A DNA stretch of 64,000 nt from Joyebacterum sp964521425 (GTDB lineage Bacteria > Joyebacterota > Joyebacteria > Joyebacterales > Joyebacteraceae): contig CAZFRO010000003.1 in assembly GCA_964521425.1 (NCBI GenBank), positions 1 through 64,000 on the forward strand. Direction: 5' to 3'. Under the pieces are notes generated by a model that worked only from the letters and a program-made list of their open reading frames with translations, was not told the origin of the DNA and made no database searches. A program made the position numbers and the translations under genes. Of the stretch, positions 42,804-51,404 are shown one piece after another (positions within the stretch are counted from its first letter, which is position 1; every line of letters begins with the position of its first letter).

Positions 42804-43844
42804 ATGGAAATGACCGTAGCCGAGATCGCCGGACTAGTGGGAGCACAGGCAGACGGGGATCTGTCAGCCGTTGTCAGTGGAGTCGCTCCGATCAGCGAGG
42901 CAGGGCCGGGACACATCACCTTTCTCGGCAATCGGCTATACGAGCGTCACCTTGCGACGACGGGTGCTACCGTCATCATCGTGCCGGAGGCGTACGCGGG
43001 CTCGCCGGCGATCGCCGGCAAGACCGTCATTCTGGCTGCAAACGCACCCGTGGCATTCGCGAAGGTCCTGGGGCTCTTTGAGATCAGTAGTGCGCCGCTT
43101 GCACTGGGCGTTCACCCCAGAGCTCATGTTGCCGACACGGCGGTGCTGGGGGAAGGTGTAGCCGTGGGCCCATGCGCGACAGTCATGGACGGCGTGACTA
43201 TCGGGAAGGGCTCCGTGATACACCCCGGGGTCTACATCGGGCCTGACGCCACGGTGGGTAGCGGGACGACGATCTACGCGAATGCCACCGTTCGTGAGCG
43301 AGTTCGCATCGGCGACAGGGTCATCATTCATTCAGGCGCCGTCATAGGCAGCGACGGATTTGGTTTTGCGCGTGACGGAGACGTCAATCTGAAGATTCCC
43401 CAGATCGGCATTGTTGTGGTGGAAGATGATGTCGAGATAGGAGCCAACGTGGCCATCGATCGCGCGACGATCGGGGTCACGACGATTCATCGTGGAGCCA
43501 AGATCGACAACCTCGTTCAGGTGGCGCACAACGTGACCATCGGAGAGGGTTCGATGATCGTGGCGCAGACCGGAATATCGGGCAGCACGCGTGTGGGAAA
43601 GGGTGTCGTGCTTGCCGGGCAGTCGGGAATCGCAGGTCACATAGAGATTGGAGACGGCGCGGTGATCGCTGCCCAGGCGGGAGTGATGAGCTCCGTGCCG
43701 GCGGGTGCTCGCATGTCGGGCTATCCGGCCAGGAAACACTCCGTCGCCAAGCGAATCAGCGCCAGTCTGGCCAATCTCCCGGCTCTTTTTGCGCGGGTTG
43801 GCGCCATGGAGAAACGGCTCGAAAAGCTGGACAGGGAGGATTGA
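42804..43844 (+). CDS. lpxD: UDP-3-O-acylglucosamine N-acyltransferase
   Basis: Third step of lipid A synthesis: adds the N-linked acyl chain. It has 346 residues. The N-terminal uridine-binding domain (MTVAEIAGLVGAQADGD, then GHITFLGNRLY) is followed by left-handed hexapeptide repeats (VGPCATVMDGVTIGKGSVIH onward). VQVAHNVTIGEGSMIVAQTGISG contains the catalytic His. A short C-terminal helix ends the protein. The lpxC-fabZ gene starts in the last base of its stop codon. Confidence 0.95.
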   Translation: MEMTVAEIAGLVGAQADGDLSAVVSGVAPISEAGPGHITFLGNRLYERHLATTGATVIIVPEAYAGSPAIAGKTVILAANAPVAFAKVLGLFEISSAPLALGVHPRAHVADTAVLGEGVAVGPCATVMDGVTIGKGSVIHPGVYIGPDATVGSGTTIYANATVRERVRIGDRVIIHSGAVIGSDGFGFARDGDVNLKIPQIGIVVVEDDVEIGANVAIDRATIGVTTIHRGAKIDNLVQVAHNVTIGEGSMIVAQTGISGSTRVGKGVVLAGQSGIAGHIEIGDGAVIAAQAGVMSSVPAGARMSGYPARKHSVAKRISASLANLPALFARVGAMEKRLEKLDRED

Positions 43845-45157
43845 TGAGGCGGACGCAACAGCGAACTCTGGGGGGGGAGTGTTCCTTCACGGGGATCGGG
43901 ATTCACTCGGGGCAGGAAACGACAGTCACGTTCAAGCCGGCGCCTCCGAACAACGGCATCGTGTTTGTCAGGGTGGACTTGCCCGGCTCGCCATCGCTCG
44001 GGGCTCTGATCCGGCACGCCGTCACGTCGGACGATGCTACCAGGCGGACGATGCTCTCCTCGAAGGGCGTCAACATCATGACCGTTGAGCATGTCCTGGC
44101 GGCTCTTACGGGTCTCGGTCTGGACAATGTGGTCGTGGAACTCGATCGCGATGAGCCTGCGGAGCCGACAGATGGAAGCTGCGATCCCATCGTCCAGATC
44201 CTCACGAACGTGGGTATTGTCGAGCAGGAGGAGGCGCTGCAGGGTCTCGAGATCGTGGAGCCGGTGACGATGTCCGATGGTGATGCCTACCTTACGATAG
44301 CGCCGTACGACGGTTTCAAGATCAGCTTCACAATCGACTACGACAACCCGACCATCGGAACACAGCATGCTAGCTTCGAGATCGACGAAGAAACATTCAG
44401 GAAAGAGATAGCGCCTGCGCGGACATACGCCCTCAAGCGCGATATCGATGGTCTCAAGAAACAGGGTCTCATCAAGGGTGGAAGTCTGGAAAACTCCATA
44501 GTCGTGGGTGATGATGGAGTGATCAACAAGGGCGATCTCCGCTTTCCCGACGAGTTCGTGCGCCACAAGATCCTCGATCTGATGGGTGACCTGGCGCTTC
44601 TCGGAATGCCGCTCAAGGGGCACGTCTACTCCTCGAAATCAGGACACGCCTCCAACGTGAAGTTCGTGCGAGCTCTGGAGAAGGCGATCTCGGCAGGCAA
44701 GATCCGATACGCAGAGGCCAGCAGTTGGGACATCGACGACATAGAGAAAGTGCTTCCTCACCGCTTCCCGTTTCTGTTTGTCGACAGGATCCTGGAACTG
44801 AGTGAGAGGAGAGTCGTCGGCCTCAAGAACTTCTCGATGAACGAGTGGTTCTTCGCAGGGCACTTCCCCGGTCACCCGATAGTCCCCGGGGTCGTGCTGC
44901 TCGAGGCCATGGCGCAGGTCGGGGGCTTCCTGCTTCTCTCCGGGATTGAGGATCGTGAGAGGGAGAAGACACTGGCCTACTTCACGGCCATTGAGGATGC
45001 ACGTTTCAGGCGGCCGGTTCTGCCTGGTGACACCGTACGTTTCGAAATGGAACTCCTGCGCTTGCGCAGAGGAACCTGCAAGATGCAGGGCAAAGCCTAC
45101 GTTGACGGGGAGCTTGTGGCAGACGGTGTGTTCTGGTCGCAAGTCGTTGAGCGGTGA
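43844..45157 (+). CDS. lpxC-fabZ: Bifunctional UDP-3-O-acyl-GlcNAc deacetylase / 3-hydroxyacyl-ACP dehydratase (LpxC-FabZ fusion)
   Basis: Two enzymes in one chain of 437 residues. LpxC part (1-285) is the committed deacetylase of lipid A synthesis. It has the zinc-binding EHVLAAL (His 83), the later His ligand in RHKILDLMGDLALLG and the catalytic GHASN. FabZ part (about 298-437) dehydrates hydroxyacyl-ACP in fatty-acid synthesis: LPHRFPFLFVDRI and HFPGHPIVPGVVLLEAMAQ, with the active His at about 340 and Glu after it. Both active sites look intact. This fusion is known from Bacteroidetes and relatives. The ATG shares a base with the lpxD stop (TGATG). Confidence 0.95.
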   Translation: MRRTQQRTLGGECSFTGIGIHSGQETTVTFKPAPPNNGIVFVRVDLPGSPSLGALIRHAVTSDDATRRTMLSSKGVNIMTVEHVLAALTGLGLDNVVVELDRDEPAEPTDGSCDPIVQILTNVGIVEQEEALQGLEIVEPVTMSDGDAYLTIAPYDGFKISFTIDYDNPTIGTQHASFEIDEETFRKEIAPARTYALKRDIDGLKKQGLIKGGSLENSIVVGDDGVINKGDLRFPDEFVRHKILDLMGDLALLGMPLKGHVYSSKSGHASNVKFVRALEKAISAGKIRYAEASSWDIDDIEKVLPHRFPFLFVDRILELSERRVVGLKNFSMNEWFFAGHFPGHPIVPGVVLLEAMAQVGGFLLLSGIEDREREKTLAYFTAIEDARFRRPVLPGDTVRFEMELLRLRRGTCKMQGKAYVDGELVADGVFWSQVVER

Positions 45158-45942
45158 TGGAGATGCTGATGAATCAAGTAGATGCCATGGCAGTGATCGA
45201 TGAGAGCGCGCAGTTGGGGGATGGGGTCATCGTGGGGGCGTTCGCCATAATCGGTCCCGGTGTCACGATTGGCGACGGGACTACTGTTGGATCGACCGCG
45301 CTCGTGGAGAAAGACACGGTCGTCGGAAAGAACTGCTTCATAGCACACGGCGCCGTGGTCGGCTCGGATCCCCAGGATCTGAAGTACGATGGCGAGAACT
45401 CGTTTCTAACCATCGGCGACAGGACAACGATCCGGGAGTTCGCCACGATCAACCGCGCCGCCGGCGCAGGCGAGGCGACCACCATAGGCAATGACGTTCT
45501 GATCATGGCTTACGTGCACATCGCTCACAACTGCATCATCGGGGACAACGCGGTGATAGTGAATGCAGTGAATCTCGCGGGTCATGTCGAGGTTGGGGAG
45601 TACGCCATCATCGGTGGAATGACTCCCGTGCACCAGTTCGTACGGATAGGAAAACACAGCTTCGTCGGTGGCGCATCACGCGTCAGCAAGGACATCCCGC
45701 CGTACTTCAAGGTGGCAGGCATTCCGACCCGACCGATCGAGGTCAACACCGTAGGGCTTCAGCGGCACGGCTTCTCCGATGAGTCCTTGAGCCAGCTCAG
45801 GCAGTGCTACAGGCTTCTCTATCTCTCGGACCTGAACACCACGCAGGCTCTGGTCAGGATACGGGCCGAGATGCCGGCGAGCGCGGAGATAGATGACCTC
45901 GTAGCCTTTATCGAGTCTTCATCCCGGGGCATTATCAAGTAG
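45157..45942 (+). CDS. lpxA: Acyl-ACP--UDP-N-acetylglucosamine O-acyltransferase
   Basis: First step of lipid A synthesis. It has about 261 residues with hexapeptide repeats from the start (VIDESAQLGDGVIVGAFAIIGPGVTIGDGT), GSDPQDLKYDGENSFLTIGDRTTIREFATINRA, the catalytic His in YVHIAHNCIIGDNAV, GGMTPVHQFVRIG and the C-terminal helical domain (GLQRHGFSDESLSQLRQCYRLLY). It overlaps the lpxC-fabZ stop by one base. ATGs at 45163 and 45169 are alternative starts; the last has GGAG at good distance. Whether it uses GlcNAc or the 3-amino analogue cannot be judged here. Confidence 0.94.
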   Translation: MEMLMNQVDAMAVIDESAQLGDGVIVGAFAIIGPGVTIGDGTTVGSTALVEKDTVVGKNCFIAHGAVVGSDPQDLKYDGENSFLTIGDRTTIREFATINRAAGAGEATTIGNDVLIMAYVHIAHNCIIGDNAVIVNAVNLAGHVEVGEYAIIGGMTPVHQFVRIGKHSFVGGASRVSKDIPPYFKVAGIPTRPIEVNTVGLQRHGFSDESLSQLRQCYRLLYLSDLNTTQALVRIRAEMPASAEIDDLVAFIESSSRGIIK

Positions 45943-46033
45943 TCTCCTTGAGGGGGCTTTTCAGCGGACACGCGAGGGTACCCGCTCCAATAGCCGGATA
46001 CCGCGCGTCTTGCGATGAAAACGAGGGAATGCG

Positions 46034-46996
46034 ATGCTCAGAGTCGGCGTTATCGGTGTCGGTCATCTCGGGAGATTTCACACGCGCGTTTACTCCGAGC
46101 TTCCCACCTGTGAGCTCGTTGGCGTCTATGACGACGACAGGACTCGCTCGGGCGTCATAGCGGAGGAGTTCTCAACGCGTGCGTTCGATTCCATGAGCGA
46201 GCTCTTAGAGACCGTGGACGCTGTGAGTGTCGCCGTACCCACGATGGCTCACCATCGGATAGGACTCGAGTGCCTCAAGAACGACGTTCACGTTCTCATT
46301 GAGAAACCCATAGCCTCGACTGTCTCTGAGGCGGAGGAGCTTGTTGCAGTCGCGGGTGAGCGCAATCTCAGGCTCCAGATCGGTCACATCGAACGCTTCA
46401 ACCAGGCGATTCGTGCGGCACTCTGTGAAATCACGAAACCCATGTTCGTCGAGGCGCACAGACTTGGCATCTTCGCTCCCCGCGGGACGGATGTGCCGGT
46501 CGTCCTGGATCTCATGATCCACGATATCGATCTCATACTCACAGCGGTTGATTCTCCGATCGAGCGGATCGACGCGGTCGGCGTCCCTGTCCTCTCTCCC
46601 AATGTAGATATCGCGAACGCGAGGCTGACATTCGCAAATAGGTGCGTTGCGAATCTGACGGCGAGTCGCGTCTCGAGGGAGAGGATTCGCAAGATCCGTT
46701 TCTTCCAGCGCGATGCGTATATCTCAATTGACTGCATGGCGCCGAAGGTGGAGGTCTTTCGCAAGAAGGACATTTCTCCTGAGAAGCTACTCGAGATCGC
46801 CACGGGCAAGATCGAGGGAGGTCTCGGGGACGTTGTCGATTTCACGGCGCCCGCCATGGACGGAGCCGACGCGCTTGAGATGGAGCTGGCGTCGTTCCTG
46901 CGATCGGTGTCCACGGGGGACAAGCCCACCGTCAGTGGGAAGGACGGCCTCATGGCTCTCGAGGTCGCGACTGAGATCCTTAGGCAGATCAGCTAG
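46034..46996 (+). CDS. Gfo/Idh/MocA family NAD(P)-dependent oxidoreductase (possible GnnA)
   Basis: Rossmann-fold oxidoreductase of 320 residues: GVIGVGHLGRFHTRVY at the N-terminus, VAVPTMAHHRIGLECL and the EKPIAS motif near 93, then the C-terminal alpha/beta domain. Similar genes sit between lpxA and lpxB in several diderm phyla. There the family includes GnnA, which oxidises the 3-OH of UDP-GlcNAc so that GnnB can install an amino group. The position makes a role in lipid A precursor modification likely, but no gnnB-like aminotransferase is in the window. Start ATG 46034 follows GAGGGAATGCG. Confidence 0.75.
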   Translation: MLRVGVIGVGHLGRFHTRVYSELPTCELVGVYDDDRTRSGVIAEEFSTRAFDSMSELLETVDAVSVAVPTMAHHRIGLECLKNDVHVLIEKPIASTVSEAEELVAVAGERNLRLQIGHIERFNQAIRAALCEITKPMFVEAHRLGIFAPRGTDVPVVLDLMIHDIDLILTAVDSPIERIDAVGVPVLSPNVDIANARLTFANRCVANLTASRVSRERIRKIRFFQRDAYISIDCMAPKVEVFRKKDISPEKLLEIATGKIEGGLGDVVDFTAPAMDGADALEMELASFLRSVSTGDKPTVSGKDGLMALEVATEILRQIS

Positions 46997-47078
46997 ATCC
47001 CTAGCGTGCAATCCCACACACCAACGGCCCGTTACATCCAGGCGTGCTTGAGAGCAGGAGCGGCGTCTTCGGAGGACG

Positions 47079-48221
47079 ATGATGAGTCATCGGAGTCGAT
47101 CGCTGCTATTTGTTGCCGGTGAGGCGTCCGGCGATCTACATGCTTCCAAGGTAATAGCCCACCTGAACGAGCTTTCCTCCGACATACGCATCTTCGGAGT
47201 CGGCGGCGACCTCATGCAGTCGGCCGGCATGGAACTCAGCCACCGTTCGAGCGACTTCGCCGTCGTCGGTTTTGCGGAGGTCATCCGCCACATCCCCAGA
47301 CTCAAACGCGCCATGCGTGAGCTTCTCGATATGGTCTCGCGTAGGCAGACGGGCGTTGCGGTCCTCGTCGACTACCCCGGTTTCAACCTCGCGCTTGCCC
47401 GCGCGCTCAAAGCGGCGGGAGTGAAGGTCTTCTACTACATCAGCCCTCAGGTCTGGGCGTGGGGTGAGCGACGCGTCAAGAAGATATCCGAGCGCACCGA
47501 TCGCATGGCTGTCATCCTGCCCTTTGAGAAGGGCTTCTACAAAGATAGGGGAGTCGAAGTCGATTTCGTCGGACATCCGCTCATGGATGAACCCGAGATA
47601 GCGGCTCTGCGCACGCCCAGGACTGCCGCCTGGGCGCGTCCCTTGATAGGTCTTCTTCCCGGCAGCAGACGCGAGGAGATAGCCCGGCATCTGCCGCCGA
47701 TGCTCCGTGCCGTCCGCATCCTGAGGCGTGAGTTCGGGGAGATCGACTTCAAACTCGGTCTCGCTGAGGGAATGAACCCGAGCGAGCTTGAGGTGGGGGG
47801 AGATCCTGCGCTCGATGGCGTAGAAGTGATGGCGCCCGGAGGCACTCATGATCTCATGGCCGAAGCCAGCGTTCTGATGGTCTCCTCCGGGACGGCGACT
47901 CTGGAGGCGGCCTGCTTTGGGACACCGATGGTCATTGTCTACCGCACGTCACCGCTTTCGTATCGGATAGGTCGGTTGCTCGTGAGGATTCCACAGATAG
48001 GACTCGTGAACATCGTGGCCGGCGAGAGAATCGTTCCGGAGCTTGTGCAGGCGGACCTGACACCAGAGCGGCTGGCCGCCGGTGTGTCAGACTACCTGAA
48101 GGACGAGAGGCTGTATGTAGACACGTCACGTCGTCTCCTCGGGGTCCGGGACCTTCTCGGGGAACCGGGTGCCGCGGAGAAGGTTGCAGAGAGCATTCTG
48201 GCCATGATGGGGGAAGCATGA
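47079..48221 (+). CDS. lpxB: Lipid-A-disaccharide synthase
   Basis: Joins UDP-diacylglucosamine and lipid X to the lipid A disaccharide. It has 380 residues: LLFVAGEASGDLHASKVIAHL at the start, FGVGGDLMQSAGMEL, VLVDYPGFNLALARALK, YYISPQVWAWGERRVKKI and GSRREEIARHLPPML, then the C-terminal GT-B half with SSGTATLEAACFGTPMVIVYRTSPLSYRIG. GGAGG precedes the ATG pair at 47079/47082. Its gene overlaps the next by four bases. Confidence 0.95.
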   Translation: MMSHRSRSLLFVAGEASGDLHASKVIAHLNELSSDIRIFGVGGDLMQSAGMELSHRSSDFAVVGFAEVIRHIPRLKRAMRELLDMVSRRQTGVAVLVDYPGFNLALARALKAAGVKVFYYISPQVWAWGERRVKKISERTDRMAVILPFEKGFYKDRGVEVDFVGHPLMDEPEIAALRTPRTAAWARPLIGLLPGSRREEIARHLPPMLRAVRILRREFGEIDFKLGLAEGMNPSELEVGGDPALDGVEVMAPGGTHDLMAEASVLMVSSGTATLEAACFGTPMVIVYRTSPLSYRIGRLLVRIPQIGLVNIVAGERIVPELVQADLTPERLAAGVSDYLKDERLYVDTSRRLLGVRDLLGEPGAAEKVAESILAMMGEA

Positions 48222-50224
48222 CGGCGCGGGCAAGACAGAGCAGCGAGCCCCAGGGCGCGACGCTCTCGCGGCGCGAACTGCTCCTCATGTGGATCGTGGG
48301 GTTCGTGGGTCCTGCCATAGTCAGGACGCTTGGAGCGACATGGCGAACGCGCGCCGTGAATTTCGAGGCTGTTGAGAGGGTTCACGCAGGAGGTGGGGCC
48401 GTTGTGCATGCATTCTGGCACGGCCACATTCTGCCTCTCGAATACATCTATCGCGGACGGAGCATATTCGTGCTCTCGTCGTGGCACCGCGATGGCGAGA
48501 TGAGTGCCAGGGTGATGACGGGTCTGGGATTCGGCGTCGAGCGAGGCTCGACGAGCCGCGGTTCGGTCAGGGGACTCCTGAAGATGATCGCGCGGGCACG
48601 GAGCGGATACGATCTTGCGATCACTCCGGACGGACCTCGAGGCCCGGCGCGACGCGCACAGACTGGAATTCTGTATCTTGCCGCCAAGTCGGGAGGCGTC
48701 ATCATCCCAGCGGCCGTTGCGGCGAACAGATACCGTAGACTTTCAAGCTGGGACGGATTCCTGATCCCACTGCCATTCTCGAGGGTCGTTGTCGTGCATG
48801 GGGAGCCGTTCGAGCCCGTGGACCCCGATCCGGGAAGTGTAGATCTGGAGGCAAAGGCCGGCCGACTAGGGCTGGAGCTGGACAGACTCGGGGAGCTGGC
48901 TCAGGGGATGGTTGGGAGGGAGTTTCGACGCGGTCCGGGATACAGGCTTTACAGAGGGCTTGCGACTCTCCTGTGGTGGATTGCACTGCCCTGGTCCGTC
49001 CTTACTCGGTCGATGGGACGGGAGGAGTGGCAGGAGAGGCTTGGGAAGACCCCAAAGGTCCCTCCCGGCGCGCTCTGGATTCACGTCGCGTCCGTGGGGG
49101 AGATAACGGCGGCTCTTCCTCTCGTGCGTGCTCTCGTCTACCGAGGCGAGCGCGTCGTCGTGACGGCTGTGACCCGGACAGGTGTCGAGGTTGCTCGGTC
49201 GCTTCTCGGTGATGTCTGTAACGTGTCGTTCGCTCCGCTCGACTTCCCGGCCGCCGTGTCGTCTACGCTATCGAGGATGCGGCCGCGTGCCCTCATTCTC
49301 GCCGAGACCGAGCTCTGGCCGAATCTGCTCGCCATCGCCGAGCGCGCTCGGCTGCCGGTGGCAGTTGTGAACGGGCGCCTCTCAGAGCGTACGGTCGACC
49401 GGTCCGGGGGACTTCTCTCACCGCTCAAAGGGGCAGGACGAGTCCTGGCGCTCGCCGCCGTCCAGACGGAAGCCGATCGAAATAGATTCCTTCGCCTGGG
49501 TGTGTCAGAGGGAGTCGTGCAGGTCGTGGGCAACCTCAAGTTCGACACGCTGGCTCGCCCTCTCTCGGATGGCGAGAGACGCGGTTTGCGGGCATCGCTC
49601 GGGATGAAGCAGAATGATGGGATCGTCGTATTCGGCAGCGTTCGCCCGAAGGAGGAGCGTGGTATCGTGGGAGTCTTGGGCGAACTCCTCGGTGAGATCC
49701 CGGGACTACGCGCGGTCGTAGCGCCGAGACACCTTGCGCGGGTGCCCGCTCTCGAGAAGAGGCTGTCAGAAGCCGGAGTCGCCACTGTTCGCCGCACACA
49801 TCTGGAGGCAGCGAGCGAATCGGAGAAGCGGGCCGTCGTGCTTCTCGATACGACGGGAGAGCTTTCGAGTCTGTACGCCGTTGGTGATGTCGCGTTCGTC
49901 GGAGGGAGTCTCGAAGCCTACGGGGGCCACAATCCTCTGGAGCCCGCGGCACAGCACGTGCCCGTTCTGTTTGGTCCGTACACCGACAGCTGTCGTGAGA
50001 GCGCGCAGGAGCTCCTGGACTCGGGGGCGGCGAGGGAGGTTCAGGGCTACGATGAACTCGCGTCAGAACTCAAGACGCTGCTGTCTGATCAACGCGTGCT
50101 GGCCTCAATGAAGAGCGCGGCAGCGCACGCTCTGGCTTCCGGGCGAGGAGCCACAGCGAGTACAATCGAGCTTCTGGAGACGGCGGGAATACTGATGTCA
50201 GAAGCGGAGAGGAGCGATTCGTGA
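48218..50224 (+). CDS. waaA: DUF374 acyltransferase-like domain fused to Kdo transferase (WaaA)
   Basis: Two lipid A steps in one 668-residue chain. Residues 1-225 are a DUF374 domain, related to lysophospholipid acyltransferases: HAFWHGHILPLEYIYRGRSIFVLSSWHRDGEMSARVM and ITPDGPRGPARRAQTG. Residues 235-668 are a 3-deoxy-D-manno-octulosonic acid transferase: YRGLATLLWWIALPWSV anchor, WIHVASVGEITAALPLVRAL, ILAETELWPNLLAIA, NGRLSERTVDRSGGLL and the C-terminal FVGGSLEAYGGHNPLEPAA. The two are normally separate genes. The ATG overlaps lpxB (ATGA) and the end overlaps lpxK (GTGA), so the frame is not an artefact of a lost stop. Confidence 0.88.
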   Translation: MTARARQSSEPQGATLSRRELLLMWIVGFVGPAIVRTLGATWRTRAVNFEAVERVHAGGGAVVHAFWHGHILPLEYIYRGRSIFVLSSWHRDGEMSARVMTGLGFGVERGSTSRGSVRGLLKMIARARSGYDLAITPDGPRGPARRAQTGILYLAAKSGGVIIPAAVAANRYRRLSSWDGFLIPLPFSRVVVVHGEPFEPVDPDPGSVDLEAKAGRLGLELDRLGELAQGMVGREFRRGPGYRLYRGLATLLWWIALPWSVLTRSMGREEWQERLGKTPKVPPGALWIHVASVGEITAALPLVRALVYRGERVVVTAVTRTGVEVARSLLGDVCNVSFAPLDFPAAVSSTLSRMRPRALILAETELWPNLLAIAERARLPVAVVNGRLSERTVDRSGGLLSPLKGAGRVLALAAVQTEADRNRFLRLGVSEGVVQVVGNLKFDTLARPLSDGERRGLRASLGMKQNDGIVVFGSVRPKEERGIVGVLGELLGEIPGLRAVVAPRHLARVPALEKRLSEAGVATVRRTHLEAASESEKRAVVLLDTTGELSSLYAVGDVAFVGGSLEAYGGHNPLEPAAQHVPVLFGPYTDSCRESAQELLDSGAAREVQGYDELASELKTLLSDQRVLASMKSAAAHALASGRGATASTIELLETAGILMSEAERSDS

Positions 50225-51324
50225 GCATGTCCTGGCGGAGAGTCGCCGAGTGGTGGGGAGCCATCGCCGGAGGGCGGCGGAGCGTGAAGCACCCCGCACT
50301 CCTGCTCATGTGGCTTCTCACGCTTGTCTCGCTCCCGTACTCCATCGCCGTGTTTGTTGTCCTGCGTTTGAGGGCCATGCATCCAGCGAGCGTCGACGTC
50401 CCCGTCATATCTGTCGGGAACATGGTGGTCGGTGGAACGGGGAAGACACCGATAGTCATCTATCTGGCCCGACGGCTTGTCAAGGCTGGGCACTCGGTGG
50501 CCATCGTAAGCCGGGGCTACGGTCGGACAGGTCGTGGCACGCAGCTCGTCTCTCGCGGGGAGCGTCCCATAGCCGCCTGGCGGGAGGTGGGGGATGAAGC
50601 ATATCTTACGGCGCTCCTGACCCGTGGAGCCTCCGTTGTAGTCGCGACCAAGCGAGCTGACGGTATCCGGTACGCCGTAGACAGACTGAGGGCAGGTGTT
50701 ATAATTCTGGATGACGCCTTTCAGCATCTGCAGGTGGCACGGGACCTCGACGTCGTCGCAGTGGATGCGCTTCACCCGGTCGGCAACGGCATGATGCTCC
50801 CGGCCGGAACCCTGCGTGAGCACCCACTGGGCATCGCGAGAGCGGAGCTGATCATTGCGACGCGGTGCGATTCGGGGGGGGGAGCGGAGCAGGTGCGCGC
50901 CACTCTTGGCGCGCTCGCGCGTGCCGTGCCCGTGGTCGAGACACGGATGCGACCTGCGGAATTCTGGGACGTAACGACAGGCAAGGCAGCGAACCCCGAA
51001 GCCCTCAGGACGAGCCGGCTTCTGGCCGTCGCGGGGATAGCCAATCCCAGTGGCTTCTTCAGTATGCTCGAGGGTCTGGGTTTCGCCTTGGCTGACCGGG
51101 TGGCTTTCCCGGATCACCATGCGTACAGCACGCAGGATCTTGCCGAGCTGGAAGGGCGACTCAAGACGGCGGGTGCGCGTGCGATACTGACGACCGAGAA
51201 AGACGCCGTGAGACTGGGTGGGTGGCGTCCCGCAGTTCCTGTGATCGCCGTGGGCATCGACCTTGAAGTGCTCAAGGGGCGGAAGCTCCTGGACGATGCG
51301 CTGACCGCCGTGATGGGATCCTGA
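50221..51324 (+). CDS. lpxK: Tetraacyldisaccharide 4'-kinase
   Basis: Phosphorylates the lipid A disaccharide to lipid IVA on the inner membrane. It has 367 residues: N-terminal hydrophobic segment (LLMWLLTLVSLPYSIAVFVVL), VPVISVGNMVVGGTGKTPIVIYLARRL with the P-loop, VAIVSRGYGRTGRG, VGDEAYLTALLT and ILDDAFQHLQVARDLDVVAVDAL, the LpxK pattern. GTG 50221 overlaps the waaA stop; ATG 50227 is an alternative. Confidence 0.94.
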   Translation: MSMSWRRVAEWWGAIAGGRRSVKHPALLLMWLLTLVSLPYSIAVFVVLRLRAMHPASVDVPVISVGNMVVGGTGKTPIVIYLARRLVKAGHSVAIVSRGYGRTGRGTQLVSRGERPIAAWREVGDEAYLTALLTRGASVVVATKRADGIRYAVDRLRAGVIILDDAFQHLQVARDLDVVAVDALHPVGNGMMLPAGTLREHPLGIARAELIIATRCDSGGGAEQVRATLGALARAVPVVETRMRPAEFWDVTTGKAANPEALRTSRLLAVAGIANPSGFFSMLEGLGFALADRVAFPDHHAYSTQDLAELEGRLKTAGARAILTTEKDAVRLGGWRPAVPVIAVGIDLEVLKGRKLLDDALTAVMGS

Positions 51325-51366
51325 GGGAACAGGACCCGGAACATGGCCGGCCCGGAACGAATCCGT

Positions 51367-51394
51367 GGCCTTGAGTGGCAGGCCTTGAGTGGCA
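51367..51394 (+). repeat. 14-bp perfect direct repeat before nadA
   Basis: GGCCTTGAGTGGCA occurs at 51367-51380 and again directly at 51381-51394. The second copy ends just before the TGGAGG ribosome-binding site of nadA, so the duplication has kept the site intact. Confidence 0.85.
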
Positions 51395-51404
51395 TGGAGG
51401 CAAG

